Shown in pieces: positions 1-11,078 of a stretch of 64,000 nt of DNA (positions are counted from its first letter, which is position 1; each line of letters begins with the position of its first letter). Source of the stretch: Gambelia wislizenii (Eukaryota; Chordata; Lepidosauria; Squamata; Crotaphytidae); contig JAUMIR010000004.1 of NCBI GenBank assembly GCA_030847615.1, positions 226,466,501-226,530,500 on the forward strand, given 5' to 3'. A program made the translations under genes and the position numbers. A model generated the notes under the pieces. The model did not search any database, had not been told where the DNA came from, and saw nothing but the letters and a program-made list of their open reading frames with translations.

Positions 1-856
1 ATAAGAGTAAAAGAACAGCGGTGGGCAGAGCAAACAGTTCCTTAGGCAAATAATTAACTCATCATATTTAGGTGTCCATGGAATCCAAAATAAGTTCTTT
101 GAAAAAGATCTTAAAATAGGAGTAAATGCATGTGATGTATCATTTGGAGCTGATAAAAGCACCCTTAGTCATAGCTATCACTAGGAGTGCATGGGAGCTT
201 AGACCCAAGAGCTAACTGGAAATCTGGAGTCCTCAGGGAAATTGAAACCTCATCCAAACCAGGTTGTAGATCTGTTTAACAAGAAGCTAGTTTCCAATTA
301 TTGATATTTTTTTCCTGATTGTAATTTGTTCATCCTTACCTTACCAGTTAACAACTTCATTCTCTCTCTTGTATTTTGTATCTTCCATTAAATGTTAATT
401 TACATTTTAGAAGCACATTCTATTTGGAGCTATATTCCATATTACAAGACATTTCTAAAGCTCCTACAAGTCTTTGTTAAAGTTTACAAAAAAAAAAATA
501 TTCTGATCTCAAACTCAGAAATGAACTTCTGGGGATCATGAAATCCTGGCTCAAAGGGAGAGGCAAGATTGTTAAGCGCCCACATCACTTAGCCCCAGAT
601 AAAATATGAAGCAGAGAATTACTTCAGGCTTTCAACCTTGCTGTCCCGCCACACCTTTCCCATTGAAGCCTTATTTTAACAAGCTAGGGGAGTATGGAGG
701 GGATGGTAGTAGTTTGTGGGTTGAACACTATTGTATATGGTACCAAACCTGATGACCAATGAAGGATATAGTTCCCTTTATAACTCATGTGTTTTGGCAC
801 TGAGAGAGGTGGAAAAAGAATGTTTTCAATTTGGGGGGGAAATAACTAGTTTTCAA
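1..856. other. Intronic sequence, nothing recognised
   Basis: AT-rich sequence with no long open frame, no splice-flanked exon and no clear repeat end. It lies upstream of the first dysbindin exon on the + strand, so it is most simply intron. Confidence 0.5.
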
Positions 857-1172
857 AAATGTAGCATAAGCTTTTTTTATAATTTGGTCTACTTCCTCAA
901 ATGCACCTGAGGAAGTAGACTAAGTCTATGAAAACTTATGCTACAGTTTCTTTCTCTCAGTCTCAAAGGTGCTACAAGATCCTCTTGCTTACTGATATTC
1001 CAGGCTAACACGACTATGTCTTTGAATTCTAATTTTGAAAAAGATAACCATGTTAGTCTGTTTCAGTAGAAAAAGGAAAACAAGGGTGAAGAATCTAGTA
1101 GTACCTTTTAGATGAACTGATTTATTTTAACATGAGCTTTTGCAAACTAATCTACTTCTTCATCATTCATGG
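857..1172. repeat. Palindromic repeat cluster, possibly Penelope-like
   Basis: Three copies of one repeat lie in alternating orientation. A + copy begins near 901 with the core ctgaggaagtagac and runs to about 1018, ending in gctaacacgactatg. A partial inverted copy (857-898) faces it and makes a hairpin: tagcataagc on the left against gcttatgcta-like sequence on the right. A third copy lies on the minus strand (about 1025-1172), ending in the equivalent gactaacatgg. The head-to-head arrangement matches the clear Penelope-like copies at 21013 and 27971, but the family here is an inference. Confidence 0.5.
901..944 (+). ncRNA. Hammerhead-ribozyme-like motif (degenerate)
   Basis: The order CUGAGGA (907-913), a 6-bp stem II (guagac with gucuau, 915-929), then GAAA (930-933) matches the hammerhead layout CUGANGA / stem II / GAAA. 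Flanking tgca and tatgca-like sequence can form a short stem I. The segment after GAAA is acuu, which is not self-complementary, so the weak stem III of dimer-type hammerheads is probably lost. Seen: the core motif and stem II. Inferred: that it derives from a ribozyme. Activity is doubtful. Confidence 0.4.
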
Positions 1173-2246
1173 AATATAGTCTTCAACCCACTAAGTATTT
1201 AAGTGTAGTTACACAGATGCATCTTTTTCTGATCCCAGTCTCCACAGTGTAGAACTAATTAGATTTGCCCATCTCTAGTCATATGGCAGTTCTTCAAATA
1301 CCGTAGTATCCATGTGGACAATGTTTACTTGACAATAGATAAATGCTCAAGAAAAGAACCAAACGGTAAAATAATAGGGATATTTCTGTGATCATGGAAA
1401 GGCAAGCAGAGACAGAGGCCAGTATCAGGTGTAAAGTCTGGGAAGTGGTGGGACCAAGTTGTAGGGAAAGTAAGGACATAGAATAGAGAGATAAGTGAAT
1501 GAAGAACACTACTGGAGTAGAATGAACTGTTTGACACCACTTAAAACTTTTCATGCAATTTCCAGTAGAACTGTATGTATAAAAAGCACAAATGAACATG
1601 TGTGGTCTCTATCTCTACCTGTTCTTGTGGAATCCTCCCTTATAAGGTGTATATGTAGTTCTCCCCTAACTGTTTTCAAATGGGCCTTAAGGAGCTAGTT
1701 ATTTCAGACTGCTGAAATAGAGAAAATTGGTTTCTCTTTTTAAAGGTTCATACTGTTGATATAGTCATATGCTATTGCAATTTAAAACATTTGAATATTT
1801 TAATAAACTATATTTTATTTTATCATTTTTATTCTATGAGCTGCCTTGGGAGACTTTGATTAGAAAAGCTGTGCAAAAACCATTTTAAATAAAAAAAAAA
1901 GTTGTTTTAAAATGTGCCCAGTATCTAGTAGTACTAGACTGTGATAGTGGGGTTAACCTAGGTTTGCCTGAAGTGATCTGCTTATTCTAAGGACCTTCAG
2001 GACTTACGAAAAATAGTGTGTATTGGGCAACTTATATTTCCAATGTACATTCTCTCTAAACACCATCTAGGTACTACTAGTCAGGATTTGCCTTAGTAAG
2101 GTATGTAACACTGGGAGATAAAATGGTGACATATTCTTGTGTCAGTGGTGATCACAAATTGATCAGCCTGCTAACTTGCTGCATATAAAAATGTGGAGGA
2201 AAGGTGGAGTTTTAAGATTCTGATATTTGAATATTTTAACACGCAG
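1173..2246. other. Intron upstream of dysbindin exon
   Basis: No exon found. About 1835-1900 reads like the 3' tail of an L2/CR1-type LINE (gagctgccttgggag, then an A-rich run), at low confidence. The last bases supply the acceptor acgcag for the exon that begins at 2247. Confidence 0.5.
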
Positions 2247-2379
2247 TCCAGTTGGAAGCAAACTTTAAGGAAATGGAGGATCATTTACTGTATCTTGAGA
2301 CGCTCTGTGGACAGTATGAGTTGGAAAGATACAAACATATGCAAGTGCTACAGCTGGAAAATTACAAAAAGACTAAACG
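2247..2379 (+). CDS. DTNBP1: DTNBP1 (dysbindin) internal exon
   Basis: A 133-nt exon between an AG acceptor (acgcag) and a strong donor (gtaagttt). The first two bases finish a codon split with the previous exon. The frame then reads [13 protein letters not shown], later [14 protein letters not shown] and QLENYKK, and ends in a split arginine codon (CG|G). This matches the coiled-coil region of vertebrate dysbindin, which in mammals has LEDLCGQCELER and LENYKKNKRKELE at the same place. Dysbindin is a cytosolic coiled-coil subunit of BLOC-1, which acts in biogenesis of lysosome-related organelles and in synaptic trafficking. The next piece of the protein continues in phase at 13444. The ORF that starts at 2193 is in a different frame and is a shadow. 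Identification is from remembered protein sequence, not a search. Confidence 0.87.
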
Positions 2380-2632
2380 GTAAGTTTTGAATATATTTAA
2401 AGTTCAATATTTGATTTTTCAGACTGAATCCTTCCTGTTTCACATGAAAGCATACATTTATCTTAAATCATTTTATTTCTTGTTTGAGAATTGTGCAAAC
2501 ATAACCTCCATAAATAGGAAATAGAATGACGCCAGTTGGCAAAGAGATTCAGGCTACAACTGTCTTGCCTACTTACCTGGGAATAAGTCTCATTGAACGT
2601 ATGGTTGGTGTTATACTGTGTATGTCCTTGGA
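2380..2632. other. Intron start and hAT target site
   Basis: The donor gtaagttttg opens an intron of about 11 kb that ends at 13443. The 8 bases 2625-2632 (tccttgga) are the left target duplication of the next element; the right copy (tccttgaa, 3912-3919) differs by one base. Confidence 0.6.
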
Positions 2633-3911
2633 TGGTGATGGCAAACCTATGACACGCATGTCAGCACTGACACGTGTAGCCATTTGTGCTGACACGCGAC
2701 CGTAGGCCTCCTCCCCACCCCCGCCCGCAACCTCACCACCCTCCCTAAAGTGGCGATCCAGGCTTCAAAGCCTCCCTTTAGGGAGGCGGGGAGGAAAGTG
2801 GCAGGCCTGCCGTGCTTCCCCGGAGCCGCCTTGGAAAGGCCAGGTAAGGTGGCCAGCAGGCGGGACTCTGCCGGGGAAGATGGTGGGCGAGTGGAAGGGT
2901 GGCCGTCCAGCCTCTCCCTGGCCTTCCCGAGGTGGCCCTGAAGCCTCAGAGCCGCCTCAGAAAGGCTGGGGAAGATGGCAGGCGAGTGGGAGGGTGGCCG
3001 CCCAGCCTCTCCCCGGCCTTCCCGAGGTGGCTGTGAAGCCTCAGAGCCGCCTTGGAAAGGCCGGGGAAGATGGCGGGTGAACGGAAGGGTGGCCGTCCAG
3101 CCTCTCCCTGGCCTTCCCGAGGTGGCCCTGAAGCCTCAGAGCCGCCTCAGAAAGGCTGGGGAAGATGGCAGGCGAGCGGGAGGGTGGCCGCCCAGCCTCT
3201 CCTCGGCCTTCCCGAGGTGGCTCCGAAGCTACCCTCCCACTCGCCCGCCATCTTCCCCAGCCTTTCCGAGGCGGCTCAGAGGCTTCAGAGCCACCTCGGG
3301 AAGGCGGGGGAGAGGCTGGGCGGCCACCCTTCTGCTCGCCTGGGGAAGGCTGGGGAAGATGGTGGGCAAGCGGGAGGGTGGCCGCCCAGCCTCTCGCCCG
3401 CCTTCCCGAGGTGGCTCCAAGGCTTCGAAGCCTCGGAGCCATCTCAGAAAGGCGGGGAAGATGGCAGGCGAGTGGGAGGGTGGCCACCCGGCCTCTCCCC
3501 AGCCTTCCCGAGGGGGCTCTGTGGCTTTGAAGCCACGGAGCTGCCTCGGGGAGGCTGGGGAAGATGGCGGGTGAGTGGGAGGGTGGCTACCCAGCCTCTC
3601 CCTGGCCTTCTCGAGGTGGCCCCAAAGCCTCAGAGCCTCCTCGGAAAGGCTGGGGAAGATGATGGGTCAGAGGAAGGCCGGGGTGGGGGGAAAGTAGCGG
3701 CAGGGCCTCTGAAGGCTCCGTCGCCACTTTCAGGAGGCTTTTCACATTCGTGGGGGTCTTCAGAACCTAACCCCCACGAATTAATAATATTGTTGATTAA
3801 ACAATAAATATTGTGGAAAAAAAAATTTCCTCAAAGTGACACACCACCAGAGTTATGCTCAGTTTTTTGGTGACGTTTGACACACCAAGCTCAAAAGGTT
3901 GCCCATCACTG
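2633..3911. mobile_element. Non-autonomous hAT-type element with GC-rich core
   Basis: About 1.28 kb bounded by inverted ends (left tggtgatggcaaacc; right, on the other strand, cagtgatgggcaacc) and an 8-bp near-perfect duplication (2625-2632 and 3912-3919). Eight-base duplications and cagtgatggc-type ends are typical of hAT transposons such as Charlie. The outer 100 bp on each side are ordinary AT-rich sequence; the core is a GC-rich minisatellite. There is no transposase: the long open frames here are repetitive low-complexity translations present on both strands and are not genes. Confidence 0.75.
2840..3690. repeat. 95-bp GC-rich minisatellite inside the hAT element
   Basis: Copies of ggtggc(c/t) recur at 2931, 3026, 3121 and 3216, exactly 95 bp apart, each with gaagcctcagagccgcct, ggggaagatggc and cagcctctcc blocks. 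After about 3230 the order flips: inverted units (ccgccatcttccccagcc) precede another run of direct units, so the array contains a large internal inverted repeat. It is CpG-rich compared with the surrounding intron. Confidence 0.85.
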
Positions 3912-4914
3912 TCCTTGAAAAAGCTTCATTTTAGATTGTTAGGTTTTCATCTTTTACTAATTACAGTATCTTCCTGTTATGTAGTCCCATTCTGATAGCA
4001 TTATTCTGATCCGTCGGAAAGGCACCACATAATTATGGTGGACTTTATTTCTTCAGCTGAGATGAGAAGATAAATACTGCTCGAGTAACAACATCAGGGA
4101 CCATCTATTCCTCTGTGAGCTTAATGATAAATTTGTTCATCAAGTTCACTCAGCCCTCAAGAAATTGCAGTATTTAGTTTGCTGCTGGCAGCTAGTGAGG
4201 ACAGGATAAATGGCTGTTGGAAACAAGTTAGGATCAAGCGATCACAAGTTAGTTCAGCTTGATTTAATAATTGAAATGCTGGTTGGGATTAGAACAGGAG
4301 CTAATCTATTTGATTTTTAAAGCACATTTTCTGAGATAATCTGGATTCAAATTAGTGAGGTGAATTGAATTGGTGTGCTATGCCCTTGAAGACAAGAGCT
4401 AGAATTGTACATCCTATTCAGAGCAAGCAAAATGGTAAAATATATGCAGGAAAAGTCTCCAAGATTTCAACTAGGTAACTAACATTCTCAAACAAGGATA
4501 GAAAACAAACTGTTTTAAAAAACGGCAAAGTATTGTCAAAAACTGTTAAGTCAATGTGGTTATTTTTTTAGCTTAGTTTATTAGTTTTTGTTCTTATAAA
4601 GTGGGATGGAGAACATGCGGCTCTTCAAATGTTGATGGATTACAACTCATGTAGTCCCCATTCTCATTCGTGTTATAATGTTATGGTAGCTCTCAAATCT
4701 GGAAGAGAAGGAAAGCACACTCTGGCCTCTGCCATTGGCCAGGTGACACTGAACAGGTTGCACCCTGTGCCTTCCACAAAGATTGTTATGGCAGCCTGGC
4801 CCCATTGGCCCTAGAAGAAGATATTGGAATGTGTAAAAATACACTGTTTAAAATATCAGGGCATATTGTCCCTGTTTAAACATCCACACTGTACTTTACA
4901 CGTTAGTGGAGAAT
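3912..4914. other. Intron, weak MITE trace
   Basis: No exon seen. At about 4605-4680 the text (gcggctcttcaaatg, ggattacaactcatgtagtccc) resembles the start of short hAT MITEs of the kind at 49259, but no partner end was found. The rest is unassigned. Confidence 0.35.
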
Positions 4915-5420
4915 ACAGCCAGTTTAGCAGAGTTTAATGTTAACGCAGCAGCATCTAGCGCCAGAATGTTAGCATACATAGCTTGTTAAATAACCAAACA
5001 CCCTTTGTCTTTTCCCAAGTTGTTTAACTACCAAAATAACCACTCAAGACTCGAAAGTTAGTTTTAAAAATACAAAAGCTTCTTTACTCACAGCTTAGAG
5101 AGCTCATTCTTGGCAGGAACAAAAACTTCATCAAAACAAACTAAAACTAGTTCAAAATACTTAAAAACTACATAGTTACAAGTCTATATTCAGGACACCC
5201 CTTTCGGGGTCGTCTCAGTTCAAAGGCCCATGAGGTTTGTTAAGGATCATGGCTTCTGGAACAAAGAAGAATACTCAAGACACTCCCCCTTCATCCCAGA
5301 TTCCCCAATAGCAAAACTTCAGGAAGTTACATCAGCTCATCTCATATGGCTTCTCAGTTAACCCTTCAATAGCAGAACCATTTCCACTTATTGGACTGCA
5401 AACTATATTTTCCAACAGAA
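4915..5420 (-). mobile_element. Possible antisense LTR fragment
   Basis: Read on the minus strand this segment opens with tgttggaaaatatag and later has gagtaaagaagcttttg, a layout like the R/U5 region of vertebrate LTRs. No matching duplication or second LTR was found, so this is tentative. Confidence 0.3.
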
Positions 5421-5873
5421 GAAGCTGCTGCTATTCCACCCCAAATGAAGATTTGGCTCCAACTGTCAACTGCCCTGGGACTATACTATAGAAGGGAAAC
5501 ATGTAGTGGTCTTGTTAATCAGTCAGAGTACTAAGGTTGTGAGTGAGTTTGGGGAAGTTTTCTATTATTAATAGTTCCTTGTAAGTTGCATTGAGAGTAA
5601 TTTGATAGGTAGGCTATAAATCTTCAAAATAAAAATATAATGGCCGGAATACAAAAGATTGTATGCTGTCGAAAAGAATTATTAATCAGTTATTACTAAT
5701 TAATCAAGATAAAATAGTATACACATCTCTATTGTATTTTCCCAGATGCTCATGACATAACAGAGGATATGGCCTGTAGTTCTGATGCCATCCCAAACTG
5801 TTGCACCTATTCAGCTAGCAAGCAAATGGGGGGCTCTTTCCTCAAGAGACCCTGCAGGTCTAGTTCAGATCTA

Positions 5874-7194
5874 CGAGGTATGTCTATTAAATAATGAGAC
5901 TGATACAATAACCCATCTTTATTTATAGGTATTACAATTCTAATGCTTGCCCCCTTCAATATACTGTCCGTTCACACTCACACATCGATGTAGTCTTGTT
6001 TTCCAATGGTCGAAGGTGTGGAGCAGATCAGTTTCTCTCAGCTGTGTCAACACATCTGCCATTTTCTTCTTTGCTGCATCAGTTGACTCAAAATGTGTTC
6101 CTTTAAGCACCGATTTCACTTTAGGGAAAAGAAAAAAGTTGTATGGTGCCAAATCTGGTGAATATGGAGGGTGTTCAAGTGCAGTAATGCATTTATCAGC
6201 CAAAAACTGCTTCACAGAAAGTGCTGTATGCACAGGCGCATTGTCTTGATCAAGAATGAAACCATTTCCCCACAGTTCCGGCCTTTTTTTCTTACTCTTT
6301 ATCTCAGCTTTGTCAAAACTTCCTTATAACAATGCTGGTTCACTGTTCTGCCTTCTGGAACCTATTATGCCCTTGATATAAAAAAACAACAACAATGAAC
6401 AACGAGAATGGCTTTGAAGTGGACTTGCTTTGACATGGGTTTTTTTCTCTCCTTTTTGGTGATGATGGTGTTTTCCAGTGCATTGACTATTGTTTGTCTC
6501 AGGATCATACTGGAAGATCCAGGTTTTATCACAAGTGATGATTTTCTTGAAAAAGGTTTGGGTTCGCCTCAAGTTGCTGCAGAATATCAGTGCAAATTTC
6601 CTTGTGACACTCTTTTTGCTCTGGTGTGAGAACCCTAGGAACTATCTTGGCACAAACTTTTCTCATGTTGAGATCCTCATGCAAATTTTCCACGCAATGT
6701 CTTTGTCAATGTTCACCGCTTCAGCTATCATCGGACACTGAGTCGGCAGTCTCCTTGAACAATCGGGCTGATTTTCCCCCATAATTTCTTTGGTTCTTGA
6801 AGTGGAAGGTCATCCAGGGCATTTATCATCTTCCGTATTCTCACATCCTTCTCTGAATCTTTTGTGCCACTCAAACACACGCACACGTGGCATGCAGCCT
6901 TCCCCGTAGGCTTCAATAAGCATTTGCAAAGATTCTATTGGTGTTTTGTTCAATTTTACTAAAAATTTCAAATTGACATGTTGCTTGACTTTTAAACTTA
7001 GCATTTTTCTGGAACACAACAGACAACACAGCTGCTTCAAACAATGACTGACAATTAACTGAATGTCTGAGAGTGTTGTTGTTTGTCATGCAGGTTCAGA
7101 CATGTTCAAGGTCACCACTCAAGCATTCACAATCAGTTCTCCCTGATTTGTCTGAAAGGTAGAAACAGTCTCGTTATTTAATAGACAGACCTCG
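5874..7194 (-). mobile_element. Full-length mariner element, inactive
   Basis: 1321 bp flanked by TA (5872-5873 and 7195-7196). The terminal inverted repeats are about 28 bp and nearly perfect: left cgaggtatgtctattaaata, and the right end on the opposite strand begins cgaggtctgtctattaaata. Length, TA target and inverted repeats all fit the mariner group of the Tc1/mariner superfamily. The transposase lies on the minus strand and is broken. Intact ends with a dead gene mean it could still have been mobilised by a related transposase. Confidence 0.92.
5940..7040 (-). pseudogene. Mariner transposase, frameshifted
   Basis: Minus-strand fragments in several frames cover a mariner transposase from the N-terminal helix-turn-helix region (about 6810-7040, with RVFEWHKRFREG) to the C-terminus (5940-6233). 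The C-terminal part has HPPYSPDLAPYNFFLFPK and ends in CVSVNGQYIEGGKH, both family signatures. Mariner uses a D,D34D triad whose last Asp normally sits just before FFLFP; here that residue is Asn, so the catalytic triad is incomplete. Frames change between about 6810 and 6233, so at least two indels are present. Confidence 0.88.
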
Positions 7195-7196
7195 TA

Positions 7197-8125
7197 ATGT
7201 TCTTGATACAACGAACTATAGTTGAAACAGGAATGAATTCAAGTACTTTCTCTCTCTCTCTCTCTCTCTCAATCCTCCTCCTGCTGCACTCAGCCGTAGA
7301 GGATACTCCCATGTGTGTTAAACCATAGTTTTTCAGAAATGTCCAAGCCAAGATACTGTGATTTAAGCAGTCCCTATAAACCAGGATCAATTCTGGTTTG
7401 CATAGAGTGCTTAAATTAGTTTGCTCATTTAAATGTTGGCAAACCTGGAATTTGCTTTTGCAGGTTGGTCAGGAGGAGAATGGAATCTGTTCAGGTCTTA
7501 ATGGTTTAATTTATTTATTTTTAGTTTGGGGCTTATATTCATAATAAAAGTTTTGTAAACTATCTTATACCTAAGATGAGTTGAGATATAAATAATATAA
7601 ACTTTAAAAAATATTAAATAATTTAATATGCTGTTGGTGATAATTTTTTAATACCAATAATCATCTAGCTAAGTGGATGAAAGGAATGTCTTTTTGCTTG
7701 CTCAGGAGAATACGTTTATTTGTAGGAGAAATGAAAAGGTAACTGAGCAATAGCAGTAGATTTTAGAAGCTATTATTGCCAGAGCTGCTTGCATGGTGCT
7801 AAGAGAAATTAATGTTCTTGAAGTGCTCACAGCATGTGGCTTAATACAGATAGAGGGTTGTCTGATTACATCCATTTTTTCATCCATAATGTATTCTGAA
7901 TTGTTTGGAATATGATGTGGAGTTTTCTGCCACAGTTTCACAGGCTGGGCAGCTGAAGAGTACAGTATGTTTACAATAAAATGTGAGCACTGTATGCTTT
8001 GGACCTTTGTAAAAAAAGTTACATGCAAAATAATGTGAATGCCAAATTTTTAGGGAGCAAAACCTGTCAGCTTAGATCATTGTGGTGTTATTTCACTATC
8101 TATAGTAAGCATTTGTTACCTGCTT
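7197..8125. other. Intron with (TC)n microsatellite
   Basis: A tctc run occupies about 7246-7270. The rest is AT-rich with no exon or repeat end that I can support. Confidence 0.5.
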
Positions 8126-8283
8126 ATCATAGAATCATAGAGTTGTAGGTTGGAAGAGACCACAAGGGCCTCCAGTCCAACCCCCTGCCATGCAGGAAAT
8201 CACGATCAAAGCATCCCTGACAGATGGCCATCTAGCCTCTGTTTAAAGACCTCCAAGGAAGGAGATCCTACCACGCTCCAATA
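8126..8283 (-). mobile_element. CR1 LINE 3' fragment
   Basis: Begins on the + strand with atcatagaatcatagag, the reverse of the CR1 3' terminal repeat, then gttggaagagaccac and ccagtccaacccc. This is the C-terminal coding end plus tail of a CR1 retrotransposon, inserted antisense and cut off at its 5' side. Confidence 0.88.
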
Positions 8284-8693
8284 ATATTTCTCTCCATATT
8301 GAAGTTTTTTAAAACCCTGTCGCTTATTCCATATAACTGGTATACTAATTTTTTTGGCAACAATTCATACCAGGAACAATTGGAAAACACATTTGTTGCC
8401 ATAATTTAACATCTCCATTCTGTTCTTTCTCAGATTTTTATGTGAAATTGTGGTTGTGACATAAAGGAAAATGTGGTGTTAAGCACCTTGGGGAAAAAGG
8501 GTGGGATGAAAAATAGTTAATTACATGGAACTAATTAAGTAGCATGTAACTTAAATGATATTGCAGTACGAAGGCAATCCTATGCATATTTACTCAGAAG
8601 CAAATCCCACTATGTTCAGGGTAGGTCACTTTCTGCCTAAAAGTTTGTGCTTGTTTGTTTTTTAACTGCCTTTTATAGCAACCTAATGATGTT

Positions 8694-9812
8694 CAGTCAG
8701 CCCTCTGTATCCACAGATTCTGCATCCACAGATTCAACCATCCACCGTTCGAAAATATTCTGCCCCCTCCCCCCCCCCAAAATCCAAAAAATAAAACCTT
8801 GATTTTGCCATTGTTACCCTAAGAGGTGGGGGTGCTTTAGAGTCCCACCCATGATGCCAAAATCTCCTTTAATGTTTGGGGGAATTATTAGCTCAAAAGG
8901 AATCCTGCAAGAGGCGGTAACTTTGGGAATCTTCACCTATATATACCAGTACTAACTGTAGAGAGCACACCAGTTAAAGTGAAATAAAGTATTTTATTGG
9001 AATAACACAAAGTGAACTTACATACACAACACACGTTCTGAAGAACCATGCAGGCTATAGCAGAGTAAGACAGAAAGGTTGGCTAGAAGGAGAGAGAGGT
9101 CTAGTAAGATAGGGTGATAGTTACCAGTCTTGAAGAGAAGAGTTCCGTGCAGTGAGGATACTCAAACAGACACAGGAGGTTCTGATCCGGGGCACGCTGA
9201 GAAAGAGAGTAGTCGGGTTCATCCACCATGGCACACTTTGCTGGTGTCTAGGGTCTAATATTTATACCCTATTTCATACCCTGAAGGGGTACTCTGGTTA
9301 TGACAAAGCCTGGATGGCTTTCCCACTGGATAGACAGAGGGAATGAAACTCAACTGATTGCTTTAGATTTGGAAAGACAAAACATTGATTCTTCTGCAGC
9401 AACCTCTTAATGTTGAACAGGAGGGGGTATGAGGGGAGATTTCTGTAGGGTATAGATTAAGGAATGGTCACTTAATTGCTTGATTGAATAATTGCAGAAA
9501 CACTCAAGGCTGCAAGAAAGGATTAGCATATAGTCCTCTAATGACTGCGTTGTTATCATACACCCATTATGGGGGCTTCCTGCTCAATCCTAATATGGGC
9601 TTTTACACCATTTTATTTCTAGATATGTCTCAGATCATTGTAACCTCCAACTGACCTCTGGTCTACCTCAGCCAATTGACCTGGAAAAGTCCAATATTTC
9701 CAGTTACGAGATATCATTTAGAGGTGGTATTAGGGCATGCTAACACCATTTTATATAAGGGATGCCATTTTACTATACCATTTTATATAATGGGACTTGA
9801 GCATCCACAGGC
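8694..9812. mobile_element. Tigger-type MITE split by a solo LTR
   Basis: Starts cagtcagccctctgtatcc, a pogo/Tigger-type end, and continues with the same internal text as the intact 235-bp copy at 23109 (gattttgccat). It resumes after the LTR with tttatataagggatgcc and ttatataatgggacttgag. The right end is lost after catccacagg. The two halves join exactly at ccat, the target duplication of the LTR. Confidence 0.8.
8812..9745 (+). mobile_element. Solo LTR (934 bp)
   Basis: Begins TGTTA and ends TAACA, the short inverted TG...CA boundaries of LTRs, and is flanked by ccat on both sides (8808-8811 and 9746-9749). A TATA-like stretch (acctatatatacc, about 8934) and a polyadenylation signal (aataaa, 8982-8987) are in sense order. 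There is no internal region, so this is a recombination-derived solo LTR. A 4-bp duplication fits ERV1 or Ty3-type integration; the family is not identified. The 64-codon frame at 9152 has no known match and is not called. Confidence 0.78.
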
Positions 9813-10134
9813 CCCCTCTATGTTCATTGGAGAGACACTGATCACACCTTATCTTGAAAACTGTGAATCAGCAATACTTTGAACCTGGGTCTCCTAAGTA
9901 AAAATCTTCTATTCACTTTTTTTTCTGTCCTAGTATATTAGCTTGTACCTCTGAAATGAAAGCAATCAATATATGCACACAGCTAATTTGATTTTCAAGA
10001 TTGATGTCAACCTGAACCTCCCCCCTGTTCTGCGCTGTTAGCAATTGCACCCTTTTCTTGAAGATGACATTCCGTAATGTCATTTTTGTCTGTTGGGAGC
10101 ATTTAGGATTTGGCTCTGCTGTATTTTTAAGATA
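9813..10134. other. Intron, nothing recognised
   Basis: Unassigned sequence between two DNA-transposon remnants. Confidence 0.4.
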
Positions 10135-10617
10135 CAGGTTTAGTATCCCTTATCCAAAATGCTTGTGACCAGAAGTGTTTTAGATTTCGGATTTTTTCAG
10201 ATTTTGGAATACAAGTAGCATAGTACATACTGTATTTGTGAGTCTGGAGAAAGGTTAAGGATCTGTGAAATGGTGGGAATCCAAGTGTTGTGCTCGGTGC
10301 AAATCCACACCTCCTGCTATTTCACAGATCCTCGCATGTAACCTTGTGTTTCTCTCCAGCCTTGCGTCTCTGTACAGGAGATCTCCAGGGAGCCTGCCAG
10401 CTGCTTGTTTCTGCCTTGAAAACCTGTGAGCAGGAGCACCACAGGTGCTGCCTTGAAAGTGAAAGTGGGTGGTTTGTGGGCTCCTCAAAGGTGGGGGAGC
10501 CCAAAGAATGCATGCCTGGCGGTCAGGAATTGCATCCACTGCTACCTTATGCCATTATATAAATACATTTTTTAAAGTTCCGGATTCTGGATTTCCAGAT
10601 TAGGGATGCTCAGCCTG
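10135..10617. mobile_element. MER44/Tigger7-type MITE, copy 1
   Basis: Flanked by TA. The left end is caggtttagtatcccttatc, followed by ggattttttcagattttgg. The right end is gattagggatgctcagcctg, the inverted partner. This end pair is well known from the MER44/Tigger7 group of pogo-like elements. The interior holds an inverted repeat (ggatctgtgaaatgg against ctatttcacagatcc, about 10259 to 10330). Confidence 0.82.
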
Positions 10618-11078
10618 TACTAGCTTTTTCTAAAAAATAGAAAATGAAAATGGTTGAATGAGACCACTTTAGTTTTCTCTAAGAAACAGAAACTCCTTTG
10701 AGATTTCACTTAAAAGCATGGCAGCTCTTCAGATGATTTTCGTTGGAGAGAACGTTACATGTTAAACAGGCCTTGAAGCATGCTGGTATAACTTAAAGTA
10801 CCTTTTATGTAGAAAGAATAATTTTGCAGCTTTACCTTTGGTTAAGCAATGCTAATATGGATCATGGCTTGACAAAAATTATTCCTTGGGGGATGTTTTT
10901 AGAAGTGCCTCTCTTTGAATATGGCTTTGTAATATTTTGGTTCCAAAATGCCATACCTTTTAGCAGTTCTCCATCATTATAGATCTGTGCTTTTCTTCCA
11001 CCTAGAGATTTTTCTGTCACTTAGTTCAGCATGTATTTTTCCCAACAGTAGCAAATTCTAAAATCCATCATAAAAGTA
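10618..11078. other. Intron, nothing recognised
   Basis: No exon, repeat end or long frame seen. Confidence 0.45.

Noticed and set aside
2975..3807. Long open frames (up to 251 codons) in the GC-rich block
   Set aside because: They exist in several frames on both strands and are translations of a 95-bp tandem repeat with no domain.
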